Shown here piece after piece: positions 1 through 10,646 of a stretch of 30,049 bases of DNA (positions are counted from its first letter, which is position 1; every line of letters starts with the position of its first letter). The notes below the pieces were generated by a model that made no database searches, was not told where the DNA came from, and saw only the letters and a program-made list of their open reading frames with translations. The position numbers were made by a program, and so were the translations under genes. This stretch comes from a virus: positions 1-30,049 of IMG/VR virus record IMGVR_UViG_3300033144_004109, one strand, 5' to 3'.

Positions 1-2924
1 CCATCAGCATCAGCAGTTCTCAAATCTCCGCCTGTATCCACTCTTAATGTTGCCCCAAATCCAAAAGCATTTACATCTACTTGATAAGTTATAGTATCGC
101 CACTGGCAGTATGGTCTACAGAAAGAGCACTATCAAGTTTTCTGTTTTCAGACGCTTTAAAATATTCTGAATCAGTAAGTGCTTCAGGAGTAACTGCTCT
201 AGTAGCATCAGTTCCTGTATCTACTTCTGAACCTATAGCTAATTCTACAGTTCCTTGTGTTGTTGATGTTGCTTTATTTACATGTGATACAACCCACCAA
301 TCCCCTGCTTGTCTCTTTAAAATAAGCATCTGAAAAACATCATCTAAATAAATAGATTCTGAATTAGGAGTAAAGATGTTTCCAGTAAATGCTTCAACTA
401 TAATTGTTCGTGAACCGTTTTGTGGAGAAATTATAAGTATATCCCCATCTTGTCCACCAGTAATATCTACTAAAGTATCAGAAGATGCGCTTAAATATGT
501 ATCAATATAATAAGAACCTATTCCGTTTTCTGGTGCTACATCAATAGCACCAGAAACATCTAATGTTAATCCTCCACCAGATATTGCAATTAACCTATCA
601 ATTTTTGTAGCTATTGGGTCATCTTCATCTGTTATTAAAACATCATATTCATCTCCACCATCTTTCATTTTGGCACGTAATTCTCTTACAGAACCAGTAT
701 CATAAAAGTAAAGAGTCGCATAGTTATCTGTATAGTCAGGTTTAGCCTCTAATCTCTCAACACCAAATATATCAGTAAAGATACCACCATCGTCAATTGT
801 GGTGTTTCCATCACCTGCGTTAATTCTCAAACCTTGAACATCATCGAAAGCCATATAGCTGGTAGATTTACCAACAAATAATCCCCATGTCTCTTCTGTA
901 TAGTCCAAAATAGTATTTAGGTTTCCAATTCTAACAACCTCTTCATAGGCATCATAAGTAACACCTGTTCGTGCAGTAACGCCAAAGAAAGGCCCATCTC
1001 CACGAGAACCAAGTAAAGTTAACCATCCACCTTGAGTTGTTGCAAGTGAACCTGCTGGTTGATAACTACCAAGTACTGCGTCCTCTTCACCTGATGCTAT
1101 TGGTAAGGGTGCTTGAGGTTGAATTGCTGAACCATAACGAATAACAGTATCACCAATTAAGTAGTCATATGATGCACCCAAATCAGCATAGTCTCTAGTA
1201 ATGGAATATTGAAAACCTTCTGCTACTACAGTATAATCTGATGTTACTTTAACCCACTCATCACCTGTTATAGTTTTAAGTCTACAAATATCAGAAGATT
1301 GAAAAACTACGTCATCAACTACCATTATAACATCTGTATCAGCTAAGTCTACTGCTAAAATAGCAGCAGGAGTTAAAAGCATATTTCCACTAATTGCTGA
1401 AATTTCAGTTTCTCTGTAAACTACAGCTTCTATTCTACCACGAGCAATAATATTATGTGCAGTTAATGTACCGTCTTGACTCAAAAGCCAACCTTTACCT
1501 GGTGGGCCAGCCTGGTAATTTACAGACCTTAATTGCCCATCAATAATTGCATTTGCTAAATATACAATTCCTGTTTCTGTAATTTTAAATGTTGAATTTG
1601 ATGCAACTGCATCACCAGCCCACATAAGATAAGGCCCAGGACTTCCTGTAACATCAATTGCTGAAAGTGTAATAGCGTTATCACCACTTCCAATGACAAT
1701 TTCTCCTGCGCTCTTAATATCTATACCATTTGAAGTAATGCTGTCTGAATCAACTGCCCATCCACCAATGTCTGCGCTGGTCATAACAACATGACCTGCA
1801 TCTGTTACTGAAAATGGAGCACTTGCTGGTGTTACATGCCCAGACCATAAACGATAACTACCTGTTCCATAAAGGTTAAGTTCTGATGCTCCACCTACTT
1901 GAATAAATGTATCAGATTCATCGTCTTTAAGGAGGATACCACCACTAGAACCAATGCTAATATATGATTCCAATCCACTAGTTCTAATCTCTATTTCATG
2001 GCTATGGTCATAGCTTTGAATTGTTACTCTATCAATATCAACAAGTAAACCACTACCCGTTCCTCCTGTAGTAGCATTATCTGAACTTACAGAATAACTA
2101 TCATCTATAACATAAACGCTAATTGCTGTGACAACACCACTGCTTTCTGCGTCAACTCTAACCTGACCTAACCCACCACCACCTGTAATTATTGGCGTAT
2201 CACCAACTATATACCCTGTACCACCTGATGCGCCTACAGAGACTTCCATTAATGCACCAGCATCTGCGCCTGTAAATGGAATAGATTTCAAACTTGTATA
2301 TGTAGACCCTGGAACAGGTTCATTATTTCCATCTAATACTACGATTGTGTCAAATTCCCAACCAATATACTTATAATATGCATCGATTGCATCTGCTGTA
2401 TTTGTAAATGTCCAGTTTTCTATAATGACTTCTTCTTGTGCCCACTGTGTATACTGTGGATGGTCGTCTGCGGTTAAACCGCCTAATGAACTATGTGTAA
2501 TAACTATACTTCCATACACACCAGAATGGTCATGAAGTCCAATGTCAACATTGTCAATTGTCTTTCCTGCGACTACCGCAAGGTCATCTTCAAGGGTTCT
2601 TGAGCCATCTTTTAATAGTGCTTCTATATAAACAGTTTCAGGAAACTCTGCATTAATATCAAGAGGAAGAAGCATACCTGATGTAGGTGAAGCATCTGCA
2701 TGAAACCCATCTACCGTATCTGCATCTCCACCACCTGGAGCACCACCTGTAATACTGTCTGCATAAAGGTCTTTTACATAAATAGTATCCCACTTTTTAC
2801 CTGCACTACCTAAACCATATGTTTCTGTAGTTTGTGGGTTAATATCACCTGAAATAACAGCATTTCTATCAACACTAAAAAATAGGGTTCTAAGTTCTCT
2901 AATAATTTGTGGAGATAGTGCCAT
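1..2924 (-). CDS. Tail fibre / tail tip protein, 3' end beyond the window
   Basis: The frame opens at ATG 2924 and stays open for 974 codons to base 1, so the C-terminus is missing. The start overlaps the upstream stop as TAATG and has a GGAGG site just before it. Residues 36-50 (TYGLGSAGKKWDTIY) and 67-79 (DADTVDGFHADAS) are motifs common in phage fibre and receptor-binding proteins. Residues about 878-908 contain KATSTTQGTVELA followed by EVDTGTDATRAVTPEAL, the collar-type repeat of many tail fibres. A GTGY-type module at about residues 230-292 is shared with two other structural genes. It is the last gene of the leftward tail block, as expected for a fibre. The family role (host surface contact) is established for these motifs; the exact fibre type is inferred. 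Confidence 0.8.
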   Translation of the reverse strand, partial: MALSPQIIRELRTLFFSVDRNAVISGDINPQTTETYGLGSAGKKWDTIYVKDLYADSITGGAPGGGDADTVDGFHADASPTSGMLLPLDINAEFPETVYIEALLKDGSRTLEDDLAVVAGKTIDNVDIGLHDHSGVYGSIVITHSSLGGLTADDHPQYTQWAQEEVIIENWTFTNTADAIDAYYKYIGWEFDTIVVLDGNNEPVPGSTYTSLKSIPFTGADAGALMEVSVGASGGTGYIVGDTPIITGGGGLGQVRVDAESSGVVTAISVYVIDDSYSVSSDNATTGGTGSGLLVDIDRVTIQSYDHSHEIEIRTSGLESYISIGSSGGILLKDDESDTFIQVGGASELNLYGTGSYRLWSGHVTPASAPFSVTDAGHVVMTSADIGGWAVDSDSITSNGIDIKSAGEIVIGSGDNAITLSAIDVTGSPGPYLMWAGDAVASNSTFKITETGIVYLANAIIDGQLRSVNYQAGPPGKGWLLSQDGTLTAHNIIARGRIEAVVYRETEISAISGNMLLTPAAILAVDLADTDVIMVVDDVVFQSSDICRLKTITGDEWVKVTSDYTVVAEGFQYSITRDYADLGASYDYLIGDTVIRYGSAIQPQAPLPIASGEEDAVLGSYQPAGSLATTQGGWLTLLGSRGDGPFFGVTARTGVTYDAYEEVVRIGNLNTILDYTEETWGLFVGKSTSYMAFDDVQGLRINAGDGNTTIDDGGIFTDIFGVERLEAKPDYTDNYATLYFYDTGSVRELRAKMKDGGDEYDVLITDEDDPIATKIDRLIAISGGGLTLDVSGAIDVAPENGIGSYYIDTYLSASSDTLVDITGGQDGDILIISPQNGSRTIIVEAFTGNIFTPNSESIYLDDVFQMLILKRQAGDWWVVSHVNKATSTTQGTVELAIGSEVDTGTDATRAVTPEALTDSEYFKASENRKLDSALSVDHTASGDTITYQVDVNAFGFGATLRVDTGGDLRTADAD

Positions 2925-4081
2925 TAAGAAATTCCTCCAGGATTAACACCAAGTCTTTGAAGCATAATATCAATTGTTTTTACAGGACTTCCAAGTTCAA
3001 GATTCATAGTATGTGAATCATGATTATAGCTTGTCTTGGAAATAAAACCAATAACTGAACCTGTACCGACAGCCCCATCTGATAACTGCGCTACACTAGC
3101 ATCAAAGTCCGTAATTCTAATTAAGTCTCCAGCTTTCATCTTCCACAAAGGCATTGACATACCATAGGATGTTTTTGGAGTACCTGTTATTTTTAAAGAT
3201 GCTCTCTGTATAGGATATGCATTATACTGAACATAAAGTTCACCTGAAACTTCAGCAATTGTTTGTGTGACTGTTCCAAGATTAACTGTGCCTTCTCTAA
3301 CTCCATATAATACTTGTGAGTTTAAATCTTCATAAGCGGATAATGTAGTATATCCGTCTAATAAAGTATCATTATAAGTAATCCAAATTTTATTATATAT
3401 ATCACGAGAAGACAAAGAAAGGTTAAACCCTTTTGAGCCTGTAAACATTCTACTAGTAATTTCCCAATCTGGGTCAACTGACCTTATATCAGGCTCTGGC
3501 GATAATACACCAATTTGGTCTTCCCAGATTGCAAAATATAAAGGTCGTCTACGAGGACTATTATTTAAGGTATCTAAGTATCCTGTCTTCGTTGCTTCCT
3601 CAATTGCAGAATTTATTTTAATGTTTCGCTCAAAACTAAGTGGGCCAATCTCTACTAAATCGTCCTCACCAAGTCTTGAAAAATCGTCTTGCCAGTCAGG
3701 ATGAAGGTCAACCATAAATTCTACAATATCTCTTGCTGTTGCGTCAGGCGCAAAATTTGATGGGCCTGCGGTTGCAGCCGTTCCTTTGGCATAATACCCC
3801 GCAGCAGTCACAGAAACGCTTAAACCTGCCATTTTTGTGTCTGTAACCTCTCCTTCATATACTTTGTCACCACGATAATCAAAAAGAACAACGTCTTTAG
3901 CTAAAAGAATCCGATACGCCTGTTCGCCTGAAAGACTAACAAAAGGTACTTGAAAAGAACAAGACTCGTAGCCTCCTGGCATAATTGTATCGAACTTAAA
4001 CTTCTCACCTTTACCTGTAGTAAGAAGAAGCTCTTCTTTTGTTCTAGCTGATGATGTATAAAAAGACGTTATAAATGTCAT
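2924..4081 (-). CDS. Putative tail hub / tail-associated baseplate protein
   Basis: This 385-residue protein lies between the distal tail protein and the fibre. That is the slot of the tail hub (Tal or gp27-like) protein in long-tailed phages. The N-terminal 100 residues are beta-rich and read like a hub domain (a run around VLFDYRGDKVYEGEVTD). The C-terminal part (GDLIRITDF, then SYNHDSHTMNLELGSP) resembles the closing domain of phage late-control D and baseplate hub proteins. No peptidase or lysozyme motif is visible, unlike many Tal proteins. Its ATG at 4081 follows the previous stop by three bases, and its own stop overlaps the fibre start. The assignment rests mostly on gene order and general sequence character. 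Confidence 0.6.
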   Translation of the reverse strand: MTFITSFYTSSARTKEELLLTTGKGEKFKFDTIMPGGYESCSFQVPFVSLSGEQAYRILLAKDVVLFDYRGDKVYEGEVTDTKMAGLSVSVTAAGYYAKGTAATAGPSNFAPDATARDIVEFMVDLHPDWQDDFSRLGEDDLVEIGPLSFERNIKINSAIEEATKTGYLDTLNNSPRRRPLYFAIWEDQIGVLSPEPDIRSVDPDWEITSRMFTGSKGFNLSLSSRDIYNKIWITYNDTLLDGYTTLSAYEDLNSQVLYGVREGTVNLGTVTQTIAEVSGELYVQYNAYPIQRASLKITGTPKTSYGMSMPLWKMKAGDLIRITDFDASVAQLSDGAVGTGSVIGFISKTSYNHDSHTMNLELGSPVKTIDIMLQRLGVNPGGIS

Positions 4082-4084
4082 TGT

Positions 4085-6124
4085 TTAATATACCAAATTT
4101 AAAAATGTTCCTACTGTAAAAACTTGTACGTCAACTGTTCTATCAATCTCCGCAAGTCCAGATGTAGACTCTTGTAAGAAATAAATTCTTTGGTCTTCAT
4201 TTGGAGATAATTGAATCGCCAGCATATAAGCATTAAGAATAGACGCTCTGCCCATACTATCGCCAGAAGGGTAAGATTCTATTTGTTCTACATATGCTAA
4301 GTCCTGCCAACCGTCATCAACAATCTTATCACCACGAGCAATTGGTTCACTGCGAGTTTCTATAACTCTGTAACCATACTCAATTGGGAATAAGTATAAA
4401 TAATCAAGGTTCATATAATATGTAATTGCGTCCAATGAATCATCTAAAACATCATCTGGTTTAATTTGTACTTCTAATGTAATTTTCAAACCAGCAATAT
4501 TATCATTTCCTGGAAACGCAAATGGAGGTAAAGTAACACTACCAAAATCAAATAATTGTACAGTTGTTATTTGTGGTGATTTCCAATCTGTAGTATAAAC
4601 TACTGTATCTAAAGCACTTCTTCCTGTATAAGAAAATGTTAATCTATAATTAATTTCTCTACGCCAGAAACGCCCTGCAGCAGTTCCAACATTCGCAAGT
4701 CTTCCGAAAATTCTAATCAATCCTTTTTGTGCTGCTACTTGGTCTTGTGTCATTGTCCAAGAAACTACTGACTTAACGCCAGCTTGTTCTAAAGTAATTG
4801 CTTCATATTCTCCACCAGATGAACCTGCATCTGCTGAATTAGTATGGTCATCGTCTTGAACATCCTCAATATCAATTGTACAACCAGTACCACCTGAAGG
4901 TACTACTGTTGTTGATGCGCCTACAGTTTCTGAATAACCACTACCAACAGTTAAAATAATAAAAGTCAAAACCTCACCACTACCACCGACTGTAGATACT
5001 AAAAGGGTACAACCTGTACCTCCACCACCTGTAATTGTAAGTACATCGTCTTCTGAATAATCTGTACCTTGTGCATTAACAGATGCACCAATAACCAAAC
5101 CACCAATAAGGTCACTAAAATCTCCGTCTTCTGCTTCTAATACAGTATTCAAAGAAATTAATTCTAAGTCATCTCCTGCTGTGTGTGAAGCTGGAGTTGT
5201 ACTATTATGACCTCTTACAATTGTAAGTTTTCGAGTTGCATTCTCTTTTACAGTTATTAAAATTTCCTCTGTTCCAATAAGCATCACCAAAGGAGTAGCA
5301 TAATGATACACTTCTTGGTCTACATACATTGTTGTTACTGAATCATCAATATTTGCTGTAAGAGTATAAAAATAATTTCCTGGTGCTGCGCCAATATAAA
5401 GTTTTCCCATAGTCTCATATGTTGCAGACTCATTCGTAAGCACTAAAGTAGTAGCATTCTTTTTGTCTCCAATAACAGAACTTGCTTCTAAACTTACAAA
5501 ATTCTGTGCATTTGCATCAAAATGATTGTCTACTTCTACACCACCTGAATCATAGCCTGTAGAGTTTATATTCTGCAACGCAACCTCTAAAGGTCTATCG
5601 CCAGTAACTGATTCCCAGGTATTAAGATTGCTAGAAGAATAAGCAAAAGGTTCTGCTTCTAAGGTCAAAACAATTCCTGTTAATCTATAATTTGTACCAT
5701 CAAAGAAGTGAACACCTTCCATACTAAAAAGATAATCAGGAAGTTTTAGTTCTCCGTTTAAAACTCTAAAATATGATTTAGAATCTGATGAATCTAACTG
5801 AACATAAAGCTCCACATTCTTAGCTTTATCGTCTTCTGAGTTTCTTTCTTTAGCTCTGTCAAGCATATCATTAATAGTCATAATGTTTTGGATTATGGTA
5901 TTATATGAAGATGCTGTAATATCAAACGTAATCTTTAAAACCCTATTCTGATAAATAGAGGTAACTATTTTTTCTCCATGAATCCCAAAGACTGGGCCTG
6001 CTGTAACATCTTTTCTTCTTGGAGGTGGAAAAGTAAATCCACTCTCTACTAAGGCATACTCATCCGTGCCAAGAAAGTCAATTACTACTCCTGTATCGTC
6101 TTGTAATACTAGTTCAAATCCCAT
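4085..6124 (-). CDS. Putative distal tail protein with inserted beta modules
   Basis: This 679-residue protein follows the tape measure gene with a 3-bp gap, the usual position of a distal tail (Dit-like) protein. The first 170 residues (for example GFTFPPPRRKDVTAGP and later FRVLNGELKLPDYLFS) look like a Dit or gp15-type domain. Around residues 245-325 is a small module ending LTIVRGHNSTTPASHTAGDD, a motif recurrent in phage structural proteins. Around residues 345-421 is a double GTGY/GSGY module (QGTDYSEDDVLTITGG, later VGSGYSETV) that recurs in the fibre and in one tail tube paralogue. The C-terminal third is beta-rich and may bind carbohydrate, which is inference. The length is about twice that of a simple Dit, because of these insertions. 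Confidence 0.6.
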   Translation of the reverse strand: MGFELVLQDDTGVVIDFLGTDEYALVESGFTFPPPRRKDVTAGPVFGIHGEKIVTSIYQNRVLKITFDITASSYNTIIQNIMTINDMLDRAKERNSEDDKAKNVELYVQLDSSDSKSYFRVLNGELKLPDYLFSMEGVHFFDGTNYRLTGIVLTLEAEPFAYSSSNLNTWESVTGDRPLEVALQNINSTGYDSGGVEVDNHFDANAQNFVSLEASSVIGDKKNATTLVLTNESATYETMGKLYIGAAPGNYFYTLTANIDDSVTTMYVDQEVYHYATPLVMLIGTEEILITVKENATRKLTIVRGHNSTTPASHTAGDDLELISLNTVLEAEDGDFSDLIGGLVIGASVNAQGTDYSEDDVLTITGGGGTGCTLLVSTVGGSGEVLTFIILTVGSGYSETVGASTTVVPSGGTGCTIDIEDVQDDDHTNSADAGSSGGEYEAITLEQAGVKSVVSWTMTQDQVAAQKGLIRIFGRLANVGTAAGRFWRREINYRLTFSYTGRSALDTVVYTTDWKSPQITTVQLFDFGSVTLPPFAFPGNDNIAGLKITLEVQIKPDDVLDDSLDAITYYMNLDYLYLFPIEYGYRVIETRSEPIARGDKIVDDGWQDLAYVEQIESYPSGDSMGRASILNAYMLAIQLSPNEDQRIYFLQESTSGLAEIDRTVDVQVFTVGTFLNLVY

Positions 6125-6127
6125 AGT

Positions 6128-9100
6128 TTAGTACCTCATCCTATTGTCTGCGTTTTCATTTACTATTCTAAGAACCTCATCTGCAATTCTATCAAGGTCA
6201 GAATCATCTCTTACTGTAGTATCATTAAAGTCAATATTAACATTTGGTCTGCCATCTCCACTTGCTCCAGGAGCATTTGCATAAAGAGCTTCGAATGTAG
6301 CATTTGCAATTTCTGTTAATCTTGGAATTTCACCAGCTATACCAACCTCTAAACCAGCAACAATATTATATCCAATATCCTCAAAAACTCTAGATGGAGA
6401 TTCAGTCATGTATACAGCCTTTGCTGTAGCAATTATTCGGTTCATCTGCCCTCTAAACTTTGTTATAAATCCTGGAAACTTTGCATTAACTCCTTTCTCA
6501 ATACCATCAATGATGCCCTGACCTATGCCACTAAACTCGTTAATCCAAGATTCTCCTTCTCCAATAAGTCCTAGCTTTACAGCAAGTGAGTAAATCTCAG
6601 CATAAAGTTCGGGGCTAGATTCTTTCCAACCAGCAATAATTCCTTGTACCATAGAAAAACCAAGAGGTTTCATATTTGCTCTTACTTCCTCTTTCATTGC
6701 CATGTCAGCAAGCATTGCGTCAAGTGCTTCCTGACCCATTAATTTGCCAAGGTCAATACCAAATTGTGATTTTCCTTCCTCATCTTCAAACGTAAAGAGG
6801 TCTCCAATATTAGCAATAGGTTTTTCAAATTCTTCTTCCCAAAGCCTTGCTCCTGCGTCTTTTACTAACCCCAATCCTTTTTCAATTTCTGGTACAATAA
6901 CATTATATAATTCTGTTGCAATCTCAGCAACTTTCATTACACCAAGAGCAGCAACTATAACTGCTGCAATAGCACCAGCTACAGGACTTACAAGCGCAGT
7001 ACCTGCTAAACCAAGAGCTTTTATAAGCCAACTACCAGAAGCTCCTTCTGCACCAATAGCTAATCCTTTACCGCCAAGAGCACTAGCTCCACCAAATAAA
7101 CCACCCAATAAACCTAAACCTTTACCAAATCCTGTGCCTATTGCAAGACCTGCTAAAGCAGGGCCAAACAATTTTAAAGCTCCTATAAAATAAATAAGCT
7201 CATCGGCTAAATTGTTATCAGCTATAAACTGTATAAAATCTGTTAGAGCTTCAAGAACATCAATAACAGTATCAATTACAACAAAATTTCCAGCCTCATC
7301 TTGAGTTAAAAGCAAATCCAAAAATGCCATTCCCATATCAGAGAAAGCTTGAATAATAGCAGGAGCATTTTCTGCAAGTGCTGCGCCTAATTGACCAATA
7401 CCATTTGCTAATTTAATAATTGGCAATTCATCTTCACCTATACCCTCGCCTGAAAAGCCCAAAGAGAAAGCTTCCATAATCTTGGGCCAAGTATTCTCAT
7501 CAAAAGCATCAAAAATGCCAGTAAAACCTTCGGCAATTGCAAGTAAACCTTCACTTAGACCACCAGCCAAAGTTTCCTCTGGTATGAGCCACTTTTGACC
7601 TCTAGGCCCATACTTAAATTTATCAACGCCAGAGAAATCAATTGTATCTATTTGGTCAGTAATTTCTTTAACGCCATCTGCCCCTAATTCACCCATTAAC
7701 AAAATAGCTTCGTCATAAAAATCACCAAAAACTTCATCAGCGTTTAATGTTTTCTTAACATTTTCTTCTAAGTTTATTAAGTCGGTCATATCGCCTGTAA
7801 AAATGGCTTTAAACAATGCGCTTACTGCCATGCCAAATGAGACCATTCCCACTTTAGCTTTAAATGCAGCAATTCTCAACAACAAAAGTCTCTTATTTAG
7901 ATTTGCACTAAGCATTTCCTGCTGTAAATCAAGATTATCTTGAAGCTTTTCTGCTTCTTTGTCTAGACTATTAATTTCAGCATTAATTATACGCAACTCA
8001 TCATCACGAGCCTTTCCTGCTTCTGCCAAAAGTTCTACTTTTTCTTCAGCAGATAAGGTATCGTCTGCTCCAATAGCACTTGCAGTAGATGCGTAGTCCC
8101 CTAATACTTTATTTCGATTATTTTCTAAGTTTCGAATCTTTGCTATAATAGATTCATATTTAAGAAAATCTTTTATTAACTTTTTAACCTCATCAGAAGC
8201 ATCTCCTAATCCAGAAACTAGACCATCTAACATCTCTTCAGTCACAGAACCAACTTCTCGGAAGACACTCAAAATCTCTGCTAATTTTTCTCTAAACCCA
8301 ATAATCCCCAAAAGAGCTTTCTTGCGTCCCTCAAGTTGTGCACTTGAATCAGTGCTAGATGTAAAAGTTAAAGCGTTAAAAATTCCAGCTACAACACCTG
8401 TAATCTTTTTAAGAATACTAAAGTCTGCGGAAAGCATGCCCTCCATCCAGCCTTTCATTAAGTTTTGTCCCCACATAATTATATTTGAAAGTGGGCCTTT
8501 CTTTGGGGCTGAAAATGCTTGAATAAAATCAGAAATTGCTTGAATAATTACATTAAGCCCTCTAATAATAAAATTAGCACCTGAAGAAATACCTTCAGCA
8601 TATGATTTAGTTAATTTAAGTCCCCATTTTTCTGCTTGTTCAGCTAAACCTTTTAGAACACCAGCAATCATGTCAACAAGACTCATGACGCTTCCTTGTG
8701 CACTCTGGAACATGCCAACAATTACACTAGTAAGAAGAATAACTATTGGATTAAACCTTATAAGTTGTCCTAATAAAACGCCAACGAATCCAATTAGGGC
8801 TGGAATTACGCCAAGAATTTTTGCAAAACCTTGTGCTGCTAAAATCAAACCAAATGCAATTTGGTTGAAGAAGAATGCAGCAGGGCCAATAACAGCAAAT
8901 AAACCAATCATAGTAATTATGGTTTTTTTGGTTTTATCACTTAGGTCAACAAACAGGCTTGTTAAAGCTTTGATAAAAGGAACTGCTTTTGATGCGCTCT
9001 CTGCAATGACAGGCAAAAGGTCATCGCCTATTGCAAGAGCTAATGTTTTAATCGTATTTTGTAAGATTTTTACTTGTGCACCAGTAGATTGTAATACCTG

Positions 9101-10237
9101 TTCATACTCGTACATTAAGGAGTTGCCATCTCGATATGCAGCTTCTGCTATACCAAGAACTCTCAAATATTCAGTTGTGGTTCTTATTACCTCTCCGTTT
9201 TCATCCTTAATAAGTGCTGTTGCATCTGCTTGAGCAACTAAGATTTGGATTAATTTAGCACTTCTTCGACTAAAAATGTCTACAGAATCAGCCATTGCTG
9301 TTAATTGGCTATCATTCTCAGAAAGAGCAAGTACTGTTTGTGTCAATGCATCTGCAAAATCTGTTTCAAAAGCATTACGTGCTTCTGCAACAGAATTCCA
9401 AATTCCTGTTGTTGATGTAAGGTCTTGGAATTTATCAATATTTTGTGCAATAAACGTAGGAATATTTTTAAGTGCTGTTCCTACTTCATCTGCACTCATT
9501 CCAGCTTGTTCTCCAAGTGCTGCCCAACCAGCAACTACATGGAAAGGAACTTCTAATCTTGAATAAATTGCACCAACATCCTGAAGTGCAGTAATCATCT
9601 TACCAGCATTTGTACCTGTTTGGTTTTCAAGGGCGTTCAATGTTTCTGCTGCATTATGCAACCAAGCTACTGCAATTTCAATATTTCCTGCTAATGTAAC
9701 TCCAAAGGAGTTAGCTAAACTGCTTAATTGACGAGCAACATTCTCCAAAGGAATGCCATCAACTGCGTTTCCAAAAACATCAGCAAGAACAACTAATTCT
9801 TTAAGCGCAGGTATACCAGTAGCACCAGCTTGAGCAAATTGCTCTGCAAACTGTGCAAATTCTTCTGGTGCTGCGATACTAACAGTAGAGGCTTCTCTAA
9901 AGAAAGCTTCTAGGTCTTTGAATACTGCTTCTGGATACTGTGCAGCACCCATAACCTTCTTAACTCGAACCATTTGTTGTTCGAATTCAATCGCACTTTC
10001 ATAAGCAGATTTTAAGAAGGCAACAAGGGGGATGGAGACAAAGAATGTCATAGCACGACCAACAGAAAGCAAACCCTGTGTTAATTGACGGAATCCATCT
10101 ACCATTCCACCAATACTAGCACGTACTCTGTTAGCTGCGTCTTTAATTTTCTTAAGACCTGAAACCATACCTTTGATGCCACTAGCATCAAGTACAGACT
10201 TAATATCGATTATAACTTTCTTTCTTTTTATTGCCAT
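6128..10237 (-). CDS. Tail tape measure protein
   Basis: At 1369 residues this is the longest gene in the window. It sits just after the frameshifted tail chaperone pair, the hallmark position of a tape measure protein. The N-terminus is basic and helical, then reads like the TP901-type core (SAYESAIEFEQQMVRVKKVMGA). Long hydrophobic, glycine/alanine-rich stretches lie at about residues 436-516 and 1019-1102, and a charged coiled-coil-like segment at about 700-770. These are typical of tape measure proteins, which span the tail lumen, set tail length and enter the host membrane on infection. No peptidase or lysozyme motif was recognised. If tail length scales at the usual 1.5 angstrom per residue, the tail would be near 200 nm, which is inference. 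Confidence 0.9.
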   Translation of the reverse strand: MAIKRKKVIIDIKSVLDASGIKGMVSGLKKIKDAANRVRASIGGMVDGFRQLTQGLLSVGRAMTFFVSIPLVAFLKSAYESAIEFEQQMVRVKKVMGAAQYPEAVFKDLEAFFREASTVSIAAPEEFAQFAEQFAQAGATGIPALKELVVLADVFGNAVDGIPLENVARQLSSLANSFGVTLAGNIEIAVAWLHNAAETLNALENQTGTNAGKMITALQDVGAIYSRLEVPFHVVAGWAALGEQAGMSADEVGTALKNIPTFIAQNIDKFQDLTSTTGIWNSVAEARNAFETDFADALTQTVLALSENDSQLTAMADSVDIFSRRSAKLIQILVAQADATALIKDENGEVIRTTTEYLRVLGIAEAAYRDGNSLMYEYEQVLQSTGAQVKILQNTIKTLALAIGDDLLPVIAESASKAVPFIKALTSLFVDLSDKTKKTIITMIGLFAVIGPAAFFFNQIAFGLILAAQGFAKILGVIPALIGFVGVLLGQLIRFNPIVILLTSVIVGMFQSAQGSVMSLVDMIAGVLKGLAEQAEKWGLKLTKSYAEGISSGANFIIRGLNVIIQAISDFIQAFSAPKKGPLSNIIMWGQNLMKGWMEGMLSADFSILKKITGVVAGIFNALTFTSSTDSSAQLEGRKKALLGIIGFREKLAEILSVFREVGSVTEEMLDGLVSGLGDASDEVKKLIKDFLKYESIIAKIRNLENNRNKVLGDYASTASAIGADDTLSAEEKVELLAEAGKARDDELRIINAEINSLDKEAEKLQDNLDLQQEMLSANLNKRLLLLRIAAFKAKVGMVSFGMAVSALFKAIFTGDMTDLINLEENVKKTLNADEVFGDFYDEAILLMGELGADGVKEITDQIDTIDFSGVDKFKYGPRGQKWLIPEETLAGGLSEGLLAIAEGFTGIFDAFDENTWPKIMEAFSLGFSGEGIGEDELPIIKLANGIGQLGAALAENAPAIIQAFSDMGMAFLDLLLTQDEAGNFVVIDTVIDVLEALTDFIQFIADNNLADELIYFIGALKLFGPALAGLAIGTGFGKGLGLLGGLFGGASALGGKGLAIGAEGASGSWLIKALGLAGTALVSPVAGAIAAVIVAALGVMKVAEIATELYNVIVPEIEKGLGLVKDAGARLWEEEFEKPIANIGDLFTFEDEEGKSQFGIDLGKLMGQEALDAMLADMAMKEEVRANMKPLGFSMVQGIIAGWKESSPELYAEIYSLAVKLGLIGEGESWINEFSGIGQGIIDGIEKGVNAKFPGFITKFRGQMNRIIATAKAVYMTESPSRVFEDIGYNIVAGLEVGIAGEIPRLTEIANATFEALYANAPGASGDGRPNVNIDFNDTTVRDDSDLDRIADEVLRIVNENADNRMRY

Positions 10238-10239
10238 GT

Positions 10240-10623
10240 TTATCGTTTTTTAATAATCTTACTGTCCTTAAATAATGGGTGTTCTTCGTCCTCACCAGGA
10301 CTTATCATAACAGCCATCTCACCAGGCTTTAATTTTGCTAAACCTTTGCTCTTTAATCTCTTTTTTGCTCGGTAAGCATCCAGTTTTTTCCAAGGAGCAA
10401 ATTGAACTAAATATTTTTTAATTTGTTTTGCATATTTACTCATTGCTCGACCAGACTTTCTATCCATCGCTGTACGTGCAAGAGGAAAAAGCACGGACAT
10501 TACTCTGTAATATTCCTGCTTACCTTCCCTACACATTTTATAGGCTTCCTCTAGCCACCCAATCCCGTAAACTTCTACGTTGTCTAAAATATAATCATCT
10601 GTCCAACCGTAGACACTACGCAC
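10240..10623 (-). CDS. Tail assembly chaperone, downstream frame (T part of G/GT)
   Basis: As a free-standing ORF this would start at GTG 10623, but no good ribosome binding site precedes it. The frame is open upstream without a stop to the slippery heptamer at 10668-10674 at the end of the preceding chaperone gene. It is in the -1 frame relative to that gene. It is therefore best read as the frameshift extension that makes a 267-residue fusion (125 residues of the first protein, 15 linking residues, then these 127). The sequence is basic and helical, with a run KKYLVQFAPWKKLDAYRAKKRLKSK cut here only by its length. In lambda and many other long-tailed phages the G and GT proteins chaperone the tape measure during tube assembly. 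Confidence 0.75.
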   Translation of the reverse strand: MRSVYGWTDDYILDNVEVYGIGWLEEAYKMCREGKQEYYRVMSVLFPLARTAMDRKSGRAMSKYAKQIKKYLVQFAPWKKLDAYRAKKRLKSKGLAKLKPGEMAVMISPGEDEEHPLFKDSKIIKKR

Positions 10624-10646
10624 TTCATGTAAAAACTGTGGTGTTT

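Noticed and set aside
6744-9566. Several plus-strand frames opposite the tape measure gene
   Set aside because: They are antisense to a long, well-supported gene, and lack ribosome sites and phage-like protein patterns.
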